64,000 nt of DNA from Magnolia sinica (taxonomy: Eukaryota > Streptophyta > Magnoliopsida > Magnoliales > Magnoliaceae). The translations under genes were made by a program, and so were the position numbers. Position 1 is the first letter of the stretch. Every line of letters begins with the position of its first letter. Shown piece by piece: positions 23,328 through 35,644 of this stretch. Location of the stretch: positions 1,798,001 to 1,862,000 of the forward strand of contig NC_080583.1 of assembly GCF_029962835.1 (NCBI RefSeq), read 5' to 3'. Under the pieces are notes generated by a model. The model saw nothing but the letters and a program-made list of their open reading frames with translations. It was not told the origin of the DNA and ran no database searches.

Positions 23328-25120
23328 ATGCCCAAGTGGGCCCGTGACAACACTCGACGTCTCTTGACTGAAGGAGGACTGGTTGAGGGGTTGACTATCC
23401 ATCGCAGGACTAGACACCACTCAAAATCCCCTGAGTTAACTGAAGTTATGACTGAACACCAACCTCCTCTACTTCCACCCAGGGTGGAGGATACCCAGGA
23501 TGAAAATGAGGTGCAACAGGCACCCCCGCCTCGTACTTTACGAGATTTTTTACAACCGGCGGGAGTGAGTACGCCCTCATGCATGATTTTTCCTGAAAAC
23601 ACAGGACAAATGGACATCAAGCCAGGAGTTATCCAACTCCTTCCCAAATTCCATGGACTTGAATCTGAAAGTCCATATTTACATTTGAAAGAGTTCGATG
23701 AAATAATAGCTACATTATGTTTTCCTAATGTATCGAAGGATACCAGAATGAAACTCTTTCCTTTTTCCTTAAAAGAGAAAGCTAAGACGTGGTTACATTC
23801 ACTGTCCTAGATCCATTGGCACATGGAGCGACATGCGGAGGGAATTCATAAAAAATTCTTCCCACATCATAAAAGGATTACCTCAGGAAAGCGATCATGA
23901 ACTTTGCCCAAAAGGAAGATGAAACATTCTTTCAATGTTGGGAAAGGTTCAAAGATTTGGTCAGTTCATGCCCACAACACGGATTTGAAACGTGGCGCAT
24001 TACAAATTTTTTCTATGATGGAGTGACATCTTCCATGCGCCAAATGGTCGAGACAATGTGTAATGGAGAGTTCATTAATAAAGATATCGACGAGGTATGG
24101 GACTACCTCGACAGTTTGGCTGAAAAACACAATCTTGGGACTATTACCCAAAGTCGAACACCACGTCTAGGCCGACTCAATTAAAGGAGAAAGGTGGATT
24201 ATACCTCTTGAAAGAAGAGGATGATCTCAAGTGTAAAGTGACTACGCTCATAAGGAAAGTTGAGGCCATGGAAGGAAAGAAGGATAAGGTCAATGAAATT
24301 GTTTTCGGCATCTGTGATTGCAACAGTCACACAACTGAAAACTGTCCTACAATACCGCCTTTCGAGGAGTGTTGAATGAACAAGCCAATGCCGTAAATAA
24401 CTTTCAAAGACGGGTTACTGGACCCAACTCCACCACATACAATCCTGGCTGGAAAAATCATCCAAACTTTAGTTGGAGGAATGGACAAACGGCGACTCCT
24501 CCGGGTTTCTTCAATCAAAATCCAAATCAAGTGAAACCTCAAGAGGAACCGGTTCAAAATCCCATACAAGAGCTGGCTCAGGCAATGCGGGGAATCACAG
24601 ATTTTATGCAAAAGATAGATTCTCGTATGACGGTTATAGAAAAGGGGATGCTTCCTGCACAACCTCTCCCCAATCCTAAACCGCAGTACGAGAATAATGA
24701 TCCCAGCTCTTTAAATCAGATGGGGCATGCTAAATCCATCACCACTCTTAGGAGTGGGAAGATCATTGATAAAACTCTTCCGGTTAGGCCCGAAAAGCCT
24801 CAAGAACCAGAAGAGGACAACAATGATGGATCCACTGATGCCCCACAAAAAGTGGAACCGGAACTTCTAGAGAAGCCAGTTGCTCCATTCCCCCAACGGT
24901 TGGTTTCACCAAAACCTCTCTCTAACTCTCAGAATATCCTAGAGGTGTTGAAACAGGTGAAAGTCAACATTCCTCTACTTGATGTCGTTAAACAGATACC
25001 TTCATATGCCAAATTTCTAAAAGACTTATGCACGACCAAGCGACGGAAAATTATTCAAAAGAAAATCTTCTTGACTGAGAAAGTGAGTGCCATCCTGAAG
25101 CAAGACGTGCCGCAGAAATT
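23328..25120 (+). pseudogene. Gypsy-1 gag, broken
   Basis: Capsid/nucleocapsid protein of the Athila type. The ATG at 23328 opens a frame containing GVIQLLPKFHGLESESPYLH and FPFSLKEKAKTWLHSL. A one-base change near 23806 creates TAG. The frame shifts again before NFAQKEDETFFQCWERFKDL (23897 onward) and WDYLDSLAEKHN. A zinc-knuckle remnant (CDCNSHTTENCP) lies at about 24312-24347. Coding then continues from 24369 in the frame shared with protease. At least three frame disruptions mean that no full-length Gag can be made. Confidence 0.85.
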
Positions 25121-25850
25121 CAAGGATCCCGGTAGCCCAACCATATCATGTGTAATCGGGAACCATCGAATTGATCACGCACTTCTTGACTTAGGAGCGA
25201 GCGTCAATCTGATTCCCTACTCGGTATACAAACAGTTAGGTTTGGGTGAATTAAAACCCACCCTAACCACACTACAACTTGCTGATCGCTCTGTTCGTGT
25301 ACCAAGAGGGATAATTGAGGATGTGTTGGTCCAAGTTGATAGATTTTACTACCCTGTAGACTTTATCATCCTGGACACCGAACCCATCAATAACATGAGC
25401 ACTCAGATCCCTGTCATTCTTGGTCGCCCATTCCTTGCCACATCAAATGCAATTATCAATTGTAGGAATGGTATCATGACTATGTCTTTTGAAAATTTGA
25501 CATTGGAGTCAAACATTTTTTTTAATAACGGCAGCAACTCAGAGGATGATGACGATTTCCACGACATTAACATGATTGACTCTTTCGTGGAAAGTACGAT
25601 ACCTCTGACCTTATCCTCCGACCATCTAGAGACGTGCCTGGCCCACTCCCATGATTTTGATGATGACATGACTAGGGAGACGTGCGCCTTGCTTGATACT
25701 GCACCGGTACTTGAAGTTAACCGATGGAGGCCACAATTTGAAGAATTACCACAAACTGATGTAGTGCCTCTACCGTCTAACCTCAAGCCGCCGAAGCTTG
25801 ACCTAAAACCTTTGCCCCGATTTGAAATATGCATATTTGGGTCAAGATGA
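25121..25850 (+). pseudogene. Gypsy-1 aspartic protease region
   Basis: It is the 3' part of the open frame 24369-25850. The active site reads LLDLGASVNLIPYSVYKQLG, with the aspartate codon at 25188-25190; the DLGA form is usual in this lineage. The flap/dimer region VPVILGRPFLATSNA lies about 85 residues downstream, in the expected place. The protease core itself looks intact. The following RT is in a different frame, so the Gag-Pol connection is lost. Confidence 0.8.
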
Positions 25851-25924
25851 GACATACCCGTGGTGATCTCTGCCCACGGAGAAAGAACAGGAGAGTAGGC
25901 TTATATCTACTCTCATTGAGCATA

Positions 25925-27527
25925 AAGGAGCCACAGGATGGACGATAGCGGACCTCGAGGAATCGATCCCTCGATTTGTACTCACCACATATATCTTGAG
26001 GATAATGCAAAAACCGCTCGGCAACCACAACGTAGACTAAATCCAAACATGAAGGAAGTGGTTAAAGCCGAGGTTCTTAAACTATCGGACGTGGGTATTA
26101 TATATCCTATATCGGACAGTCGGTGGGTGAGTCCAACTCAAGTGGTCCCTAAGAAGTCCTAATCACCATCGTAGCCAATGCTAATAATGAACTCGTGCCA
26201 ACTAGAGTCACTCCGGTTGGAGAATGTGCATTGACTACGGGAAGTTGAATACCGTCACGAGGAAAGACCACTTTCCTTTACCATTCATTGATCGGATCCT
26301 ATAAAGGTTAGCTGGTCATTCCTAATACTGTTTCCTTGATGGGTATTCAGGCTACAACGAGATAGAGATAGCCCCGAAGACCAGGAAAAGACCACATTTA
26401 CATGTCCCTACGGCACCTTTGCCTATCGAAGGATGCCATTCGGACTATGTAATGCCCCTGCCACCTTTCAGCGATGTATGCTTAGTATTTTTTCTGACAT
26501 GGTGGGGCAATATCTAGAGGTCTTCATGGATGATTTCTCTGTTTACGGTCCATCTTTCAGCAAGTGCTTGGAAAGTCTTAAATGTGTGTTGAAAAGATGT
26601 GAAGAAAAGAACCTGGTACTTAATTGGGAGAAGTGCCATTTCATGGTTCAGAAGGGAATTGTCCTTGGGCATATCATCTCGTCCAAAGGAATCGAGGTAG
26701 ATAAGGCAAAAATCGATCTTATCTCTAACCTACCTCCACCCAAGAACATCAGAGACGTGCGATCCTTCTTAGGACACGCAGGATTTTACAGGAGATTCAT
26801 AAAGGACTTTAGTCTTCTCTCTCGTCCTTTATGTAATCTTCTTCAAAAGGATGCTCCGTACGAGTGGACTGAGCAGTGCCAAGAAGCTTTCACCAAGCTT
26901 AAGGGCACGTTAACCACTGCACCTATCATGCAGCCACCCGACTGGAACCTTCCTTTTGAACTTATGTGCGACGCTTCTGATTATGCTCTTGGGGCGGTCC
27001 TAGGCCAGAGAAAAGACAAGAAGCCCTACGTCATTCACTACGCAAGTAGGACTCTAAATCCTGCCCAAGTGAACTACTCGACTACGGAAAAGGAACTCTT
27101 AGCCGTAGTGTTCGCCTTGGACAAATTTAGGTCCTATCTGATCGGATCCAAGATCATTATCTATACAGATCATGCGGCACTGAAGTATCTTCTTTCTAAG
27201 AATGATTCTAAGCCCCGCTTGATACGATGGATCCTTTTACTCCAAGAATTTGATTTGGAAATTAAAGATAAAAAGGGAGTAGAGAACGTAGTGGCTGATC
27301 ACCTTTCTCGCCTAAATACCTCTGAGTCCCTTGAGACGACTCATATCAATGACATGTTCCCTGATGAACAATTGGAGTCTCCCATTCACCTTGGTTTGAT
27401 ATTGCTAATTATCTTGCTACAGTGCCATACCGACATGACTGCCCAAGATAAGAAGAAATTTTTCACCGAGGTGCAAATTTTCCGGGATGATCCTTATTTA
27501 TTTAAATATTGCCCGACCAAATTCTAA
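25925..27527 (+). pseudogene. Gypsy-1 reverse transcriptase and RNase H
   Basis: The RT N-terminal part is at 25938-26162 (IDPSICTHHIYLEDNAKTAR, RWVSPTQVVPKKS), then frameshifted through 26160-26430. The open frame 26433-27527 carries [16 protein letters not shown], the catalytic [10 protein letters not shown] (FMDD codons at about 26522-26533, intact), the connection domain ([16 protein letters not shown]), and RNase H with [16 protein letters not shown] and [13 protein letters not shown]. It ends in VADHLSRL and a non-conserved tail. Conserved catalytic residues survive here, but the upstream frameshifts prevent a complete enzyme. Confidence 0.9.
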
Positions 27528-28497
27528 GGAGATGGCTGTCAGCCAATGAACACATCTCCTTCTGTACTCACAGGGCTGTGGTGGTCACTTTTCGCTAAAA
27601 AGACCACGGCCAAGATTCTGCGGTGTGGCTTTTTGGCCCACTATGTTTAGGGACACTCATGAGTTTTGCAAAGCTTGTGAGCGTTTCGAAAATTGGGAGC
27701 ATTGTCCGTGAAATATGATGCCTTTGAATCCCATTCTTATCAAAGCATTTGATTTGGGGCATCGATTTCATGGGACCATTCCCAATCGTTTGGAAATCTG
27801 TATATTTTGCTCGCCGTGGATTATGTCACTAAATGGGTCGAAGCGATTCCGTGTCGAAAGAATGATCATCGCACGGTCATTAAATTCCTAAAAGAAAACA
27901 TCCTTTCTCGATTCGGACGCCTCGAGCCATCATTAGTGATGGGGGCTCACACTTTTGTAATAGACCATTCGAGAGCTTAATGAAGAAATACGGTATCTCT
28001 CATAAGGTGAGCACCCCATACCATCCACAAGTGGACAAGCTGAGATTTTCAATAGGGAGATTAAACACATTTTGGAGAAAACGGTTAACCCGGATCGTAA
28101 GGATTGGTCAATCCGATTGACCGATGCCTTATGGGCATACCGTACGCATTTAAAACTCCTATTGGAACATCTCCATTTAGACTTGTATATGGGAAGGCTT
28201 GTCACTTCCCTGTGGAGTTATAAAGCGTACTCGGCGATCAAAAATCTTAATTTCAATGTGGACTGGCTCGCTACGAAACTTCAATTAAATGAACTTGAAG
28301 AAATAAAAAACGTTAATGCGAGAATTTACAAGGACAAGATGAAAGCATTCATGACCAACACATTTTGCGAAAATCATTCACGCCGGGCGAAGGTCCTTTT
28401 GTATAATTCTCGATTACATCTCTTTCCGGGTAAGCTTGATCTCGTTGGACCGGCCCTTACATTGTTTTCTTGCTTATCCTCATGGGGCCGTTGAGAT
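27528..28497 (+). pseudogene. Gypsy-1 integrase, heavily frameshifted
   Basis: The pieces include AVDYVTKWVEAIPCRKND (about 27810-27860), the IKFLKENILSRFG helix (27880-27915), and, from 28072, [20 protein letters not shown] and a C-terminal region around [20 protein letters not shown]. The catalytic D-D-E fold is split over at least three frames, and the zinc-binding HHCC region is degraded. The similarity ends near 28497. Confidence 0.8.
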
Positions 28498-29915
28498 AAG
28501 ATCCCGAAAATGGCAAGGAGTTTAAAGTAAATGGACATCGAAAGCCATTTGTCGAGAAATTTGATTCGAGGACATGTCCATGCCTCGGACTGATTAGGAT
28601 TGATCTCCTAGTCCGATGGAGGTATAGGTAGGTTTATCGCTTTCATAGGATTATGGTAGTTGCTTTTGTCTGGCTGAAGACGGTAAACTTAGCACTCCTG
28701 GGAGGCAACCCAGCTTTTTTGTTTCATTTTCCTAGTTAGTTCAATGTTTGTGGGTAACATTGCTGCAAACCCTCACGAGACTACAACTCGTCACTAGGGG
28801 TAACCTAGGGGTTTAAAGGCTTGTTGCATGCGCTAAATGCAATCGAGAGCACTTGCGAAAGTGGTATAGGTAGGATTTTATTTTTGTTAGTTCTGTGTCA
28901 CTTTCTCTCTCGTGCTGACCGGATTCCATGCTGCGATCTCTTGAAAAGTCTCTCACGATTCGTCATCCAGGTACTATCTTCTCTTCACTCTTTCTTTACT
29001 TTTGTTGTCCTACGCGCATTCCATATTCTTATCCTTTACATTGAGGACAATGTAGCTTTTAAGATGGGGGTGGGAGATTAGGTTACCTAATCAGTTTTTC
29101 CTAAGCAAAAATTGTGAAAAATTTTTAAATTTTTTCTGGACTTTCTAGTGAATTCAAAGTGATTGGACGACCATCTTTGATTTAGAATTACAAGATATGG
29201 AATATTGGTGATTTACTGCTCTTGGATTCAGTTGCTCGTTAGATTTCACAGTTAAGTTTAATTATTATTCATGATTAGAAGTTATAAACACTGATTGAGT
29301 CATGATTTCACATGTCACATCTCGCTTACACATTAAGATTTCAGTTTGAAACTGAAGGGTTAATTTGGTGATCAGTAAGCATAGAAGGAACCAACTGGAA
29401 CAATTGCCCGTCAAGATCAATTAAAAGGAAGAGATACCATTGACAAAGGATAGGCAAAGAATCTTCACTATAGGTTTGCTCCCTATAAGTGTGGACTTCA
29501 TTCCCCTTCTTGGTTATTAGTCTTTTACAGTTAAAAAAAAAAAAAAAAAAAAAAACTGAAGAAATGAAAAGATGATCTTTGAGGCAAGCTTTGGTTATTA
29601 TGAATTCTCTTATTGATTACCAACGATATCCTGAAATAAAAAAATTGAATATTAATGTTGAAAGTTGGGATTACACTTTACATCTGTGGAACTCAATGTT
29701 TAGGATTATTTCTAATTAAGGGACTAATACTTTGAATGAAGTTTATCGTGTGTTTGAGTCTAGGAGAGAGTAAGGCCCAACATTCATGAATTGTTAAATT
29801 CTGAATATCTAGATTGTTTTCCAAAATCACTCGAGTTCATAGAAATTCTCCTGTAATTCTCAACTTATTTTTCGCATACTTTGCTCGGGACTAGCAAAAT
29901 GCTGGTTGGGGGTTG
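28498..29915 (+). other. Gypsy-1 3' non-coding region and polypurine tract
   Basis: About 1.4 kb with no envelope-like or other ORF. It contains CTCCTGGGAGGCAACCCAGC and GATGGGGGTGGGAGATTAGG. The final part, GGGACTAGCAAAATGCTGG then TTGGGGGTTG, is the purine-rich priming tract next to the 3' LTR. An A-run of about 23 lies at 29534-29556. Confidence 0.8.
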
Positions 29916-32346
29916 TGTTGAGGGTCAAATATTGCATATCAGACCCAAAGATTGCATGGATTTACAAGCATGACACCGTTTAATGGCCTAATTAAATTGT
30001 GTTTGTGATGCAGAGTGTATTTACGAGCATGGACTGAAAAAGGATGCTTAAAGCACGGACTTAACGCTCTAATGACACCAAAGCATGGGACGGACCCTAG
30101 GAGACCAAGAGCGACGGAATTATACACCCGGGGTCTGTGAAAATCGAGAAACTGAAGCTCAAGGGGCCTGATTTTTCTGTCCAGAATGCAAGATCACGGG
30201 GTTCCTGTCATCTGATTGGTTCGAAACTCCATACGTGGCCTGAGGACCATAAATGAACCGTACACGTGAAATTTCATCCATTGGATCCCTCTGGAAGGGG
30301 CCCAACGGACAGATCAGCCCCTTTAATCATTATGTGGGCCCCGCCTGATATCTGGATATACTCCAATTTTGGTCTCAACGCCTTAAACTACGTGTCAAAA
30401 CAGATGGATGGAGCAGATTTCTTACAAACATCACCAGTGGACCCACGCATGCAGTGCACGTGCAAGGTGCACAAGTACACCGGACGAGTATAAAAAATAA
30501 GGAAGTCGGTCAGCAGGCGCTGACCGACTCAAAACTCGGATTTTTTATTTTTACGCAGCAACGGACGCTGGCCGACCGCTTTTGACTAGTGGGCCCCACT
30601 CAACCCCCAGTTTGATGATCCGAACCGTCCATTGGATCCGTAGGATGGCTAAGACCCTCACCTAGGTGTTTTTTCTCCACCATGCAGCCTATCGCGCGTT
30701 CCTAGCCGCTTAACGCAGAACGGGCGGTGAAATTCAAAAATACAGTGGACCGCATCAACGGACAACCAAAACCGTCCATCTCTAACCAGAATTCCGAGAC
30801 GAATCCAACCGACGGAGTGGATTTCCTCTCCAGCATCATTCAGGGCCTCCACCAACATCCCAGCGCGAGCTCTGTTTGCGCAACCGGGACTTCCGGGCCG
30901 TTCCCTGATCAAGACAGCGATTGAATCAGCAATCCAGACCGTTCATTCGCATCAACAGGAAGCCGTGACCACCACCAAGAAGGCCGATTTTGGTTTTTGG
31001 ACAATCAGTCCTCCAAAATCTCAAGCAAAACGCGAGTCCTCCGCCTGTCACTGCGAAAGGTGTTTATTTCCGACTCCAACACTACTTCTGGTGCGGAAGG
31101 CTTCCGCATGGAGGATGGAAAGCGGGCTCGGACGAGAGCACTATATAAAAAAAACGAAGGAAGAAAGGAGGGGAGTTTTTTTTCGGTTTTGAGGAGAACG
31201 GGAGAGTGTGAGAGAAAGGCCGCGTGAAAGGGAGGCAGCGGTTTCGGCTGCTGTTGCACGGGTTCTTCTGGCTGGCGGTTTTGGTTGCTGCAGTACCAGG
31301 GATCTGGAAAGGGTGGCTGCTGTGCGTGGTGGGCGGCTGCTGCACAGGGCTTTACTGCTGGAGAGGTTGGAGCGTTCAAGGAGGCAGCGTGCAAGGGAGG
31401 CAGCAGGTTCGGCTGCTGTTGCACGTAGTTGGAGTTGGAGGATTGAAGGAGTGGTTGCTGCCGAGCCGTGGAGCAGAGGGAGAGAACGTGAGAAGAAAAA
31501 AAAATAGAAAAGGAAGAAGAAAAAGCGAAAGGATTGAAGGGAGAGTGAAGGTTTGCTTATGTTTTCTTTCGTTTCCTTTTATTTCTTTCCTTCTTGTTCT
31601 TTTCTTTCTCTTTTTATTATTTTTTATTTGTCTTGGGTTTAGGCCAATCATGAGTGGCTAAAACCTCTTAGCTAGGGCTAAGAGGTGAAGCCTGTAGCGA
31701 GATGGGAGAGTTTATTCTATGCATTTAATTTAAAATTTCTGAACTCAATTTGATTTTTAAAGTTGATAATTCAAGGAATATTTTCTCAGTATTTAATGGT
31801 CTGTTGTGACTAAAATTACAATGGATTTGCAATGGCTTTGAATATTTCTCTTTCTCTTTTAATATTTATGACGTCAGGAGGCCCTGTTGTTCACCATCGT
31901 CTCCTGGGCATGGTAGGATGACAGTATCCTTCCTGATCTTCATACATTGACGATTGGTTGGTAATTAGCTTAATCCTATTGTTTACTTTGTCTCCTGGGC
32001 ATGGTTAGATGATGGAATCCATTCTAATTCATACACCTTTCATCTCTTAAAACCTATATCAATGGCAGTTCAGTAAATTTTCATAATTTGTGATCCTGGC
32101 ATACGATCTCCCTGATCTCTACAAGTGGAGCCTCTGAATCCCTAGTTCCCTTCCTCTGAATTCCTTAAAGTTTTAAATAATTATTCCACAATTATTTCCT
32201 AAATTCTATTTGGTTTAGATCACATCTTAGTCTAGTTCTAGTTCTACTTGGTTTCAGATAACGTACAGGTATCAGTCCCTGTGGATTCGACCTCGGTCTT
32301 ACCGAGTTTATTACTACATCACAACCCTGCACTTGGGGTGTGAACA
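29916..32346 (+). repeat. Gypsy-1 3' LTR (2431 bp)
   Basis: Same ends as the 5' LTR. It differs by scattered substitutions and by an extra ~15-base GGAGGCAGC(GTGCAA) duplication at about 31371-31403. The right flank GTAAT is the target duplication. Confidence 0.95.
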
Positions 32347-32351
32347 GTAAT

Positions 32352-33105
32352 GACCATCATCCAAATCACTCATAACAAATGAGTGTCATATACATGTCTT
32401 TAAGTTTACCGGAGTAAATTTTCCATGAATGCTTCAGCATGTCAAGCTCATGGACTTGACATGGATATGTTTGATGTGGCCTAGGTGCGGAACCATCTGT
32501 CCATTCCAATGTTACCAAGATCAACCTCATTCTTTTGACAAAAAAGAAAAAGAAAAAGAAAAAAAAGGTGGCACTAGTTAGCCATGAATTGTCCATCATA
32601 TGGAAAATTTGATTTCATATGCCTTTTGACGATCACTTTGATTGGGTGATCATCAACACAAGATTAGTAGCTGCCAAAATGTACGGCCTATATCAAATTT
32701 AAGCAATTTGTCATGTCCTTTAATATATCACTATCATTGGATGATCCAACCCGGCTAATGATGAACATCAAAGTTCCAGAGGAAAGCTAATGTTGTATTA
32801 GGTTGGAAGTGGGTTTGTTCCATTTGGGGTGGTTGGAGTTGCCAAAATTCACCAGGCGGTTTTTAAATTGAAATTTGTGGTTTTGGGGAAGAAGCATTTG
32901 GGGTGGTTATAGAACTGGGTTCTGGAATTTATAGTGATTTTACAGCTGAAATTTGTAGCTCTTGCTTTGAAATTGTAGGGAATATTTGAATTTGGAGGTC
33001 TCCTCTTGAGGGTGGATTCTTGGAGACTAGGTGTTGTTTTGGCTTGAGTTCGGGTTCTGTTTGAAAGCTTTCAATTTCTATTTTGGTTGTTGGATTTGTG
33101 GAACA
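32352..33105. other. CACTA interior: non-coding and probable captured 5' UTR
   Basis: No coding domain. From about 32930 to 33105 the T/G-rich sequence leads directly into the NPH3-type start codon and is probably the captured 5' UTR of that gene. Confidence 0.45.
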
Positions 33106-33164
33106 ATGGCTTGTATGAAGCTGGGATCGAAATCTGATGCATTCCAACGACAAGGGCAGGCATG
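33106..33164 (+). pseudogene. Captured first exon of an NPH3/BTB-family gene
   Basis: The ATG at 33106 reads MACMKLGSKSDAFQRQGQA, followed by TG and a donor-like GTATGG at 33165. This is the conserved start of plant NPH3/NPY-type BTB proteins, signalling adaptors of phototropin and auxin pathways that act with CUL3 at the plasma membrane. The following exons (BTB and NPH3 domains) are not found, and simple T-rich sequence follows at once. It lies on the same strand as the other two captured fragments of this transposon. Recognition is from recalled family sequence. Confidence 0.72.
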
Positions 33165-33336
33165 GTATGGAGCATTCTCTTTTTCTTTTTCTTTTTTCTT
33201 TTTCTTTTTTTTGAATTAATGTGGAAACTGGTTTTAATTTTGTTGGTTTGCATTCTTCCCTGTTTTGAATTAGTTTCACATGTATTCAATTAGAAAAAGA
33301 CGGTTTTAGAAGCTTAGACATGGATCTGAGACGAGT

Positions 33337-33930
33337 GTGTGTACAAGGTAGCTCATGTCGTGTGCATGAGCTGCCTTGCATGCAAATGTGTGTACAAGGT
33401 AGCTCATGTGCATGCTAAGCCTACATGGATCTGAGACGGTTTTAGTTGAGCTATGCTAAGCCTACATGTGTGTACAAGGTAGCTCATGTGCATGCATGCA
33501 TTTGCCAGTGTGGGATGAGATCCAATCCATTCATTAGAGCACTACCATTGTAGATGTTCTTGCGTAAGAATCAGGTTGGTCCTCCTGGTTGAAGCTTTTT
33601 TTACTATCCAACTGCTTTGAAAACTGTGGTCCACCTATTGATTGAACCAGATTTGTTTTCATGCAAAAGCATCTACATGGTCAAACCACTTGAGACGGTT
33701 TGATATTGCACCTGTACACTCTGTTGAGAGTCTTGAGACACAATGTCGTGTGCATGAGCTGCCTTGCATGCAAATGTGGGCTTTGCAAGTCAATCCACAA
33801 AATGATTCTCTGTTAAGATTATTTTATAAAAAAAAGGTCATAAAAAAGACACAATTCCATACCTCCATAAATCCTTGGATTTTTGGGTCAAATCCAAATC
33901 TTCCCAAGTCAATCCACAAAATGATTCTCT
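33337..33930 (+). repeat. Cluster of short local duplications
   Basis: GTGTGTACAAGGTAGCTCATG occurs at about 33337, 33387 and 33469. TGTGCATGAGCTGCCTTGCA occurs at about 33361 and 33749. AAGTCAATCCACAAAATGAT occurs at about 33787 and 33905. The block has undergone repeated local rearrangement and has no coding function. Confidence 0.85.
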
Positions 33931-35251
33931 GTCAAGATTTAAAAAAAAAAAAAAAAAAAAAAAGTTATGCCCTTGCAGCCATTGTATTAAATGCTCCTCA
34001 AATCCATGGCTTCATTACCAAATAGTGGATTTCCTTGTTTTTTTCCTTGTACTGATTGATTTAATATGGATTTCCTTCATCCTGCAAATCAATCATCTGT
34101 CACTATGGGTTGGAAATTTCTTAGTAGCTTATAAGGTTTCTTGATGTGGAATGATTTGTAAAAATTTGCCATTGCAGTGTGATTTTGTCATTGCTTGAAA
34201 TTTGAATCTCAAGTGCTTTAGATGAAAAATGCTATAAAGTACTCTTTTATTTTGCTAATTCTTCTATTCTGAGGTCGGCACCATTTTCATTGTTTTTTAG
34301 CTCATGGGTTTTCTTATTTTCTTTTTCTTTTTCTTTTTCTTTTTGGATGGAGCTTTTTTCCTGTTTGTTTTCATTTATTGAATTGTTAATCCTCAATTCA
34401 CTATGTTGTATTGATGGGTTTCTTCCTTCTATGCATTTTTTGATTTGTTCTTCTGTAATGATGGTTTTTAGCTCGTGGTTTTCCTTTTGAAACTAATTAC
34501 CATTCTCAGTCTTTTGAACCATGTTCATTGCCAGCCTCAGTCACTAACAGATGCAAAATAGTGGAAGAAGTATATATGAAAGTTCTTGTGGTTTGAATGG
34601 ATTTGAAGGCCTGGAAGTGTTGTCTAGATGATACTAACTGTTGCTTTGTTTGCATTGACTACTTTGTGTAGTGTGACTTGCAATCCTAAAATGGGCCACG
34701 TATAATCAGAATCCTTCCTGTCCTTAGTGCAAGCATCCGTTTCAGTTTTTCAGTGTTCATCGATCACCAGATGGAAGGTATATGATGGCCCTATTTGTTA
34801 AGTAAAAATGGAAACTATAGCTATCACACATTATACTTGTTACAGAAATAGGCAGGGGTCAAATGCACCTCATTTACTGGCCAATTGAATTCATTTATCA
34901 ATCCAACCAGAACTGGCCAATTGACTGCCACCTCATGGATGGGCCCAAGCTAAAAAAATTGCAGTAATCAGGAATATTTTAACCATTCCATCTGTATACC
35001 CTTTTTTCCCTTATGAGTCATGATCGAAATGGTTTCTCAGCCCTCAAAAAGGGTGAATGATGGGATGTGTATAAACTTCTAGAGTTTTAGTCTGTGCCTC
35101 ATCCAAGACGTGGCCTAGTGATTGGGCAGTCTTGGTCAATTGCCATGTGCACCAATCCACGGTTTGTAGGATTGGTGCTGATTTATTGAATAGTACCTGA
35201 TATTTACAAACTCCTAAACTGAATTGAGATATTCTGATCCTGGCTGTACAG
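33931..35251. other. CACTA interior: intron-like sequence
   Basis: T-rich DNA with CTTTTTCTTTTT runs at about 34320-34345. One short segment (about 34744-34774) between TTTCAG and GGTATAT could be a micro-exon. No recognised domain. Confidence 0.4.
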
Positions 35252-35439
35252 TATTCACGACTACATGTTCGAGGAGAGTGTTTGTCTGCTCATTAAAGCC
35301 ACTTGGTCTGTGCCTCTACCATTGGAGGCCCAGGAAGAATCCTCCTACGAACAAGAAGCTATCTATCAGTATAAGGATGAGGAGGATGACAATCTGGATG
35401 ATGAAGCTTACTTTGGCAGCTCCTCAAGCCTTCGTATCG
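35252..35439 (+). pseudogene. Exon-like acidic segment, product not recognised
   Basis: Between an acceptor (GGCTGTACAG) and a donor (ATCG/GTAACC) lies an open frame with FEESVCLLIKATWSVPLPLE and, after an EEDD-rich stretch, DEAYFGSSSSLRIGN. The composition and splice-like borders suggest a fourth captured host exon. I cannot name the gene. It is on the plus strand, like the other cargo of this element. Confidence 0.45.
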
Positions 35440-35504
35440 GTAACCATAGGTGTTTTATACCTCTTTAGTATCTGGATGACGATCTAGATGAATTTTGCCC
35501 CTTT

Positions 35505-35640
35505 TTTTGGCAATTAATTGATTGAATGAAGGATTGTAATTGATTCATTATTGAATGAATGAATGATTACGCAGGTGGTAATTGAATGAATGAATGATTA
35601 CACAAGTGGTAAATGAATGAATGATTATAATTTTTTTAAA
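35505..35640 (+). repeat. Tandem repeat, about 42-bp unit
   Basis: The phrase ATTGAATGAATGAATGATTA plus CGCAGGTGGTA or ACACAAGTGGTA is repeated about three times with decay. Confidence 0.8.
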
Positions 35641-35644
35641 TGTA

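Larger units (their letters stand above)
20134..32346 (+). mobile_element. Gypsy-1: Athila-like Ty3/gypsy element, 12.2 kb
   Basis: A complete element by structure: 2.4-kb LTRs beginning TGTTGAGGG and ending GTGAACA, a perfect 5-bp target duplication GTAAT (20129-20133, 32347-32351), a tRNA-Asp primer site, and gag, protease, RT, RNase H and integrase in gypsy order. The long LTRs, the DLGAS protease motif and the gag type point to the Athila lineage. The LTRs are very similar, so the insertion is recent compared with its host element. Gag, the 5' part of RT and integrase are nevertheless broken by frameshifts and stops, and no envelope-like ORF is seen. It sits within the CACTA-type element. 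Confidence 0.95.

Noticed and set aside
25403-26046. Minus-strand open frames opposite the Gypsy-1 protease/RT
   Set aside because: They are antisense shadows of the coding strand, without domain similarity, unlike the antisense ORF in Gypsy-2.
28498-29915. Possible envelope-like ORF of an Athila element
   Set aside because: No open frame of useful length and no transmembrane pattern in this interval.
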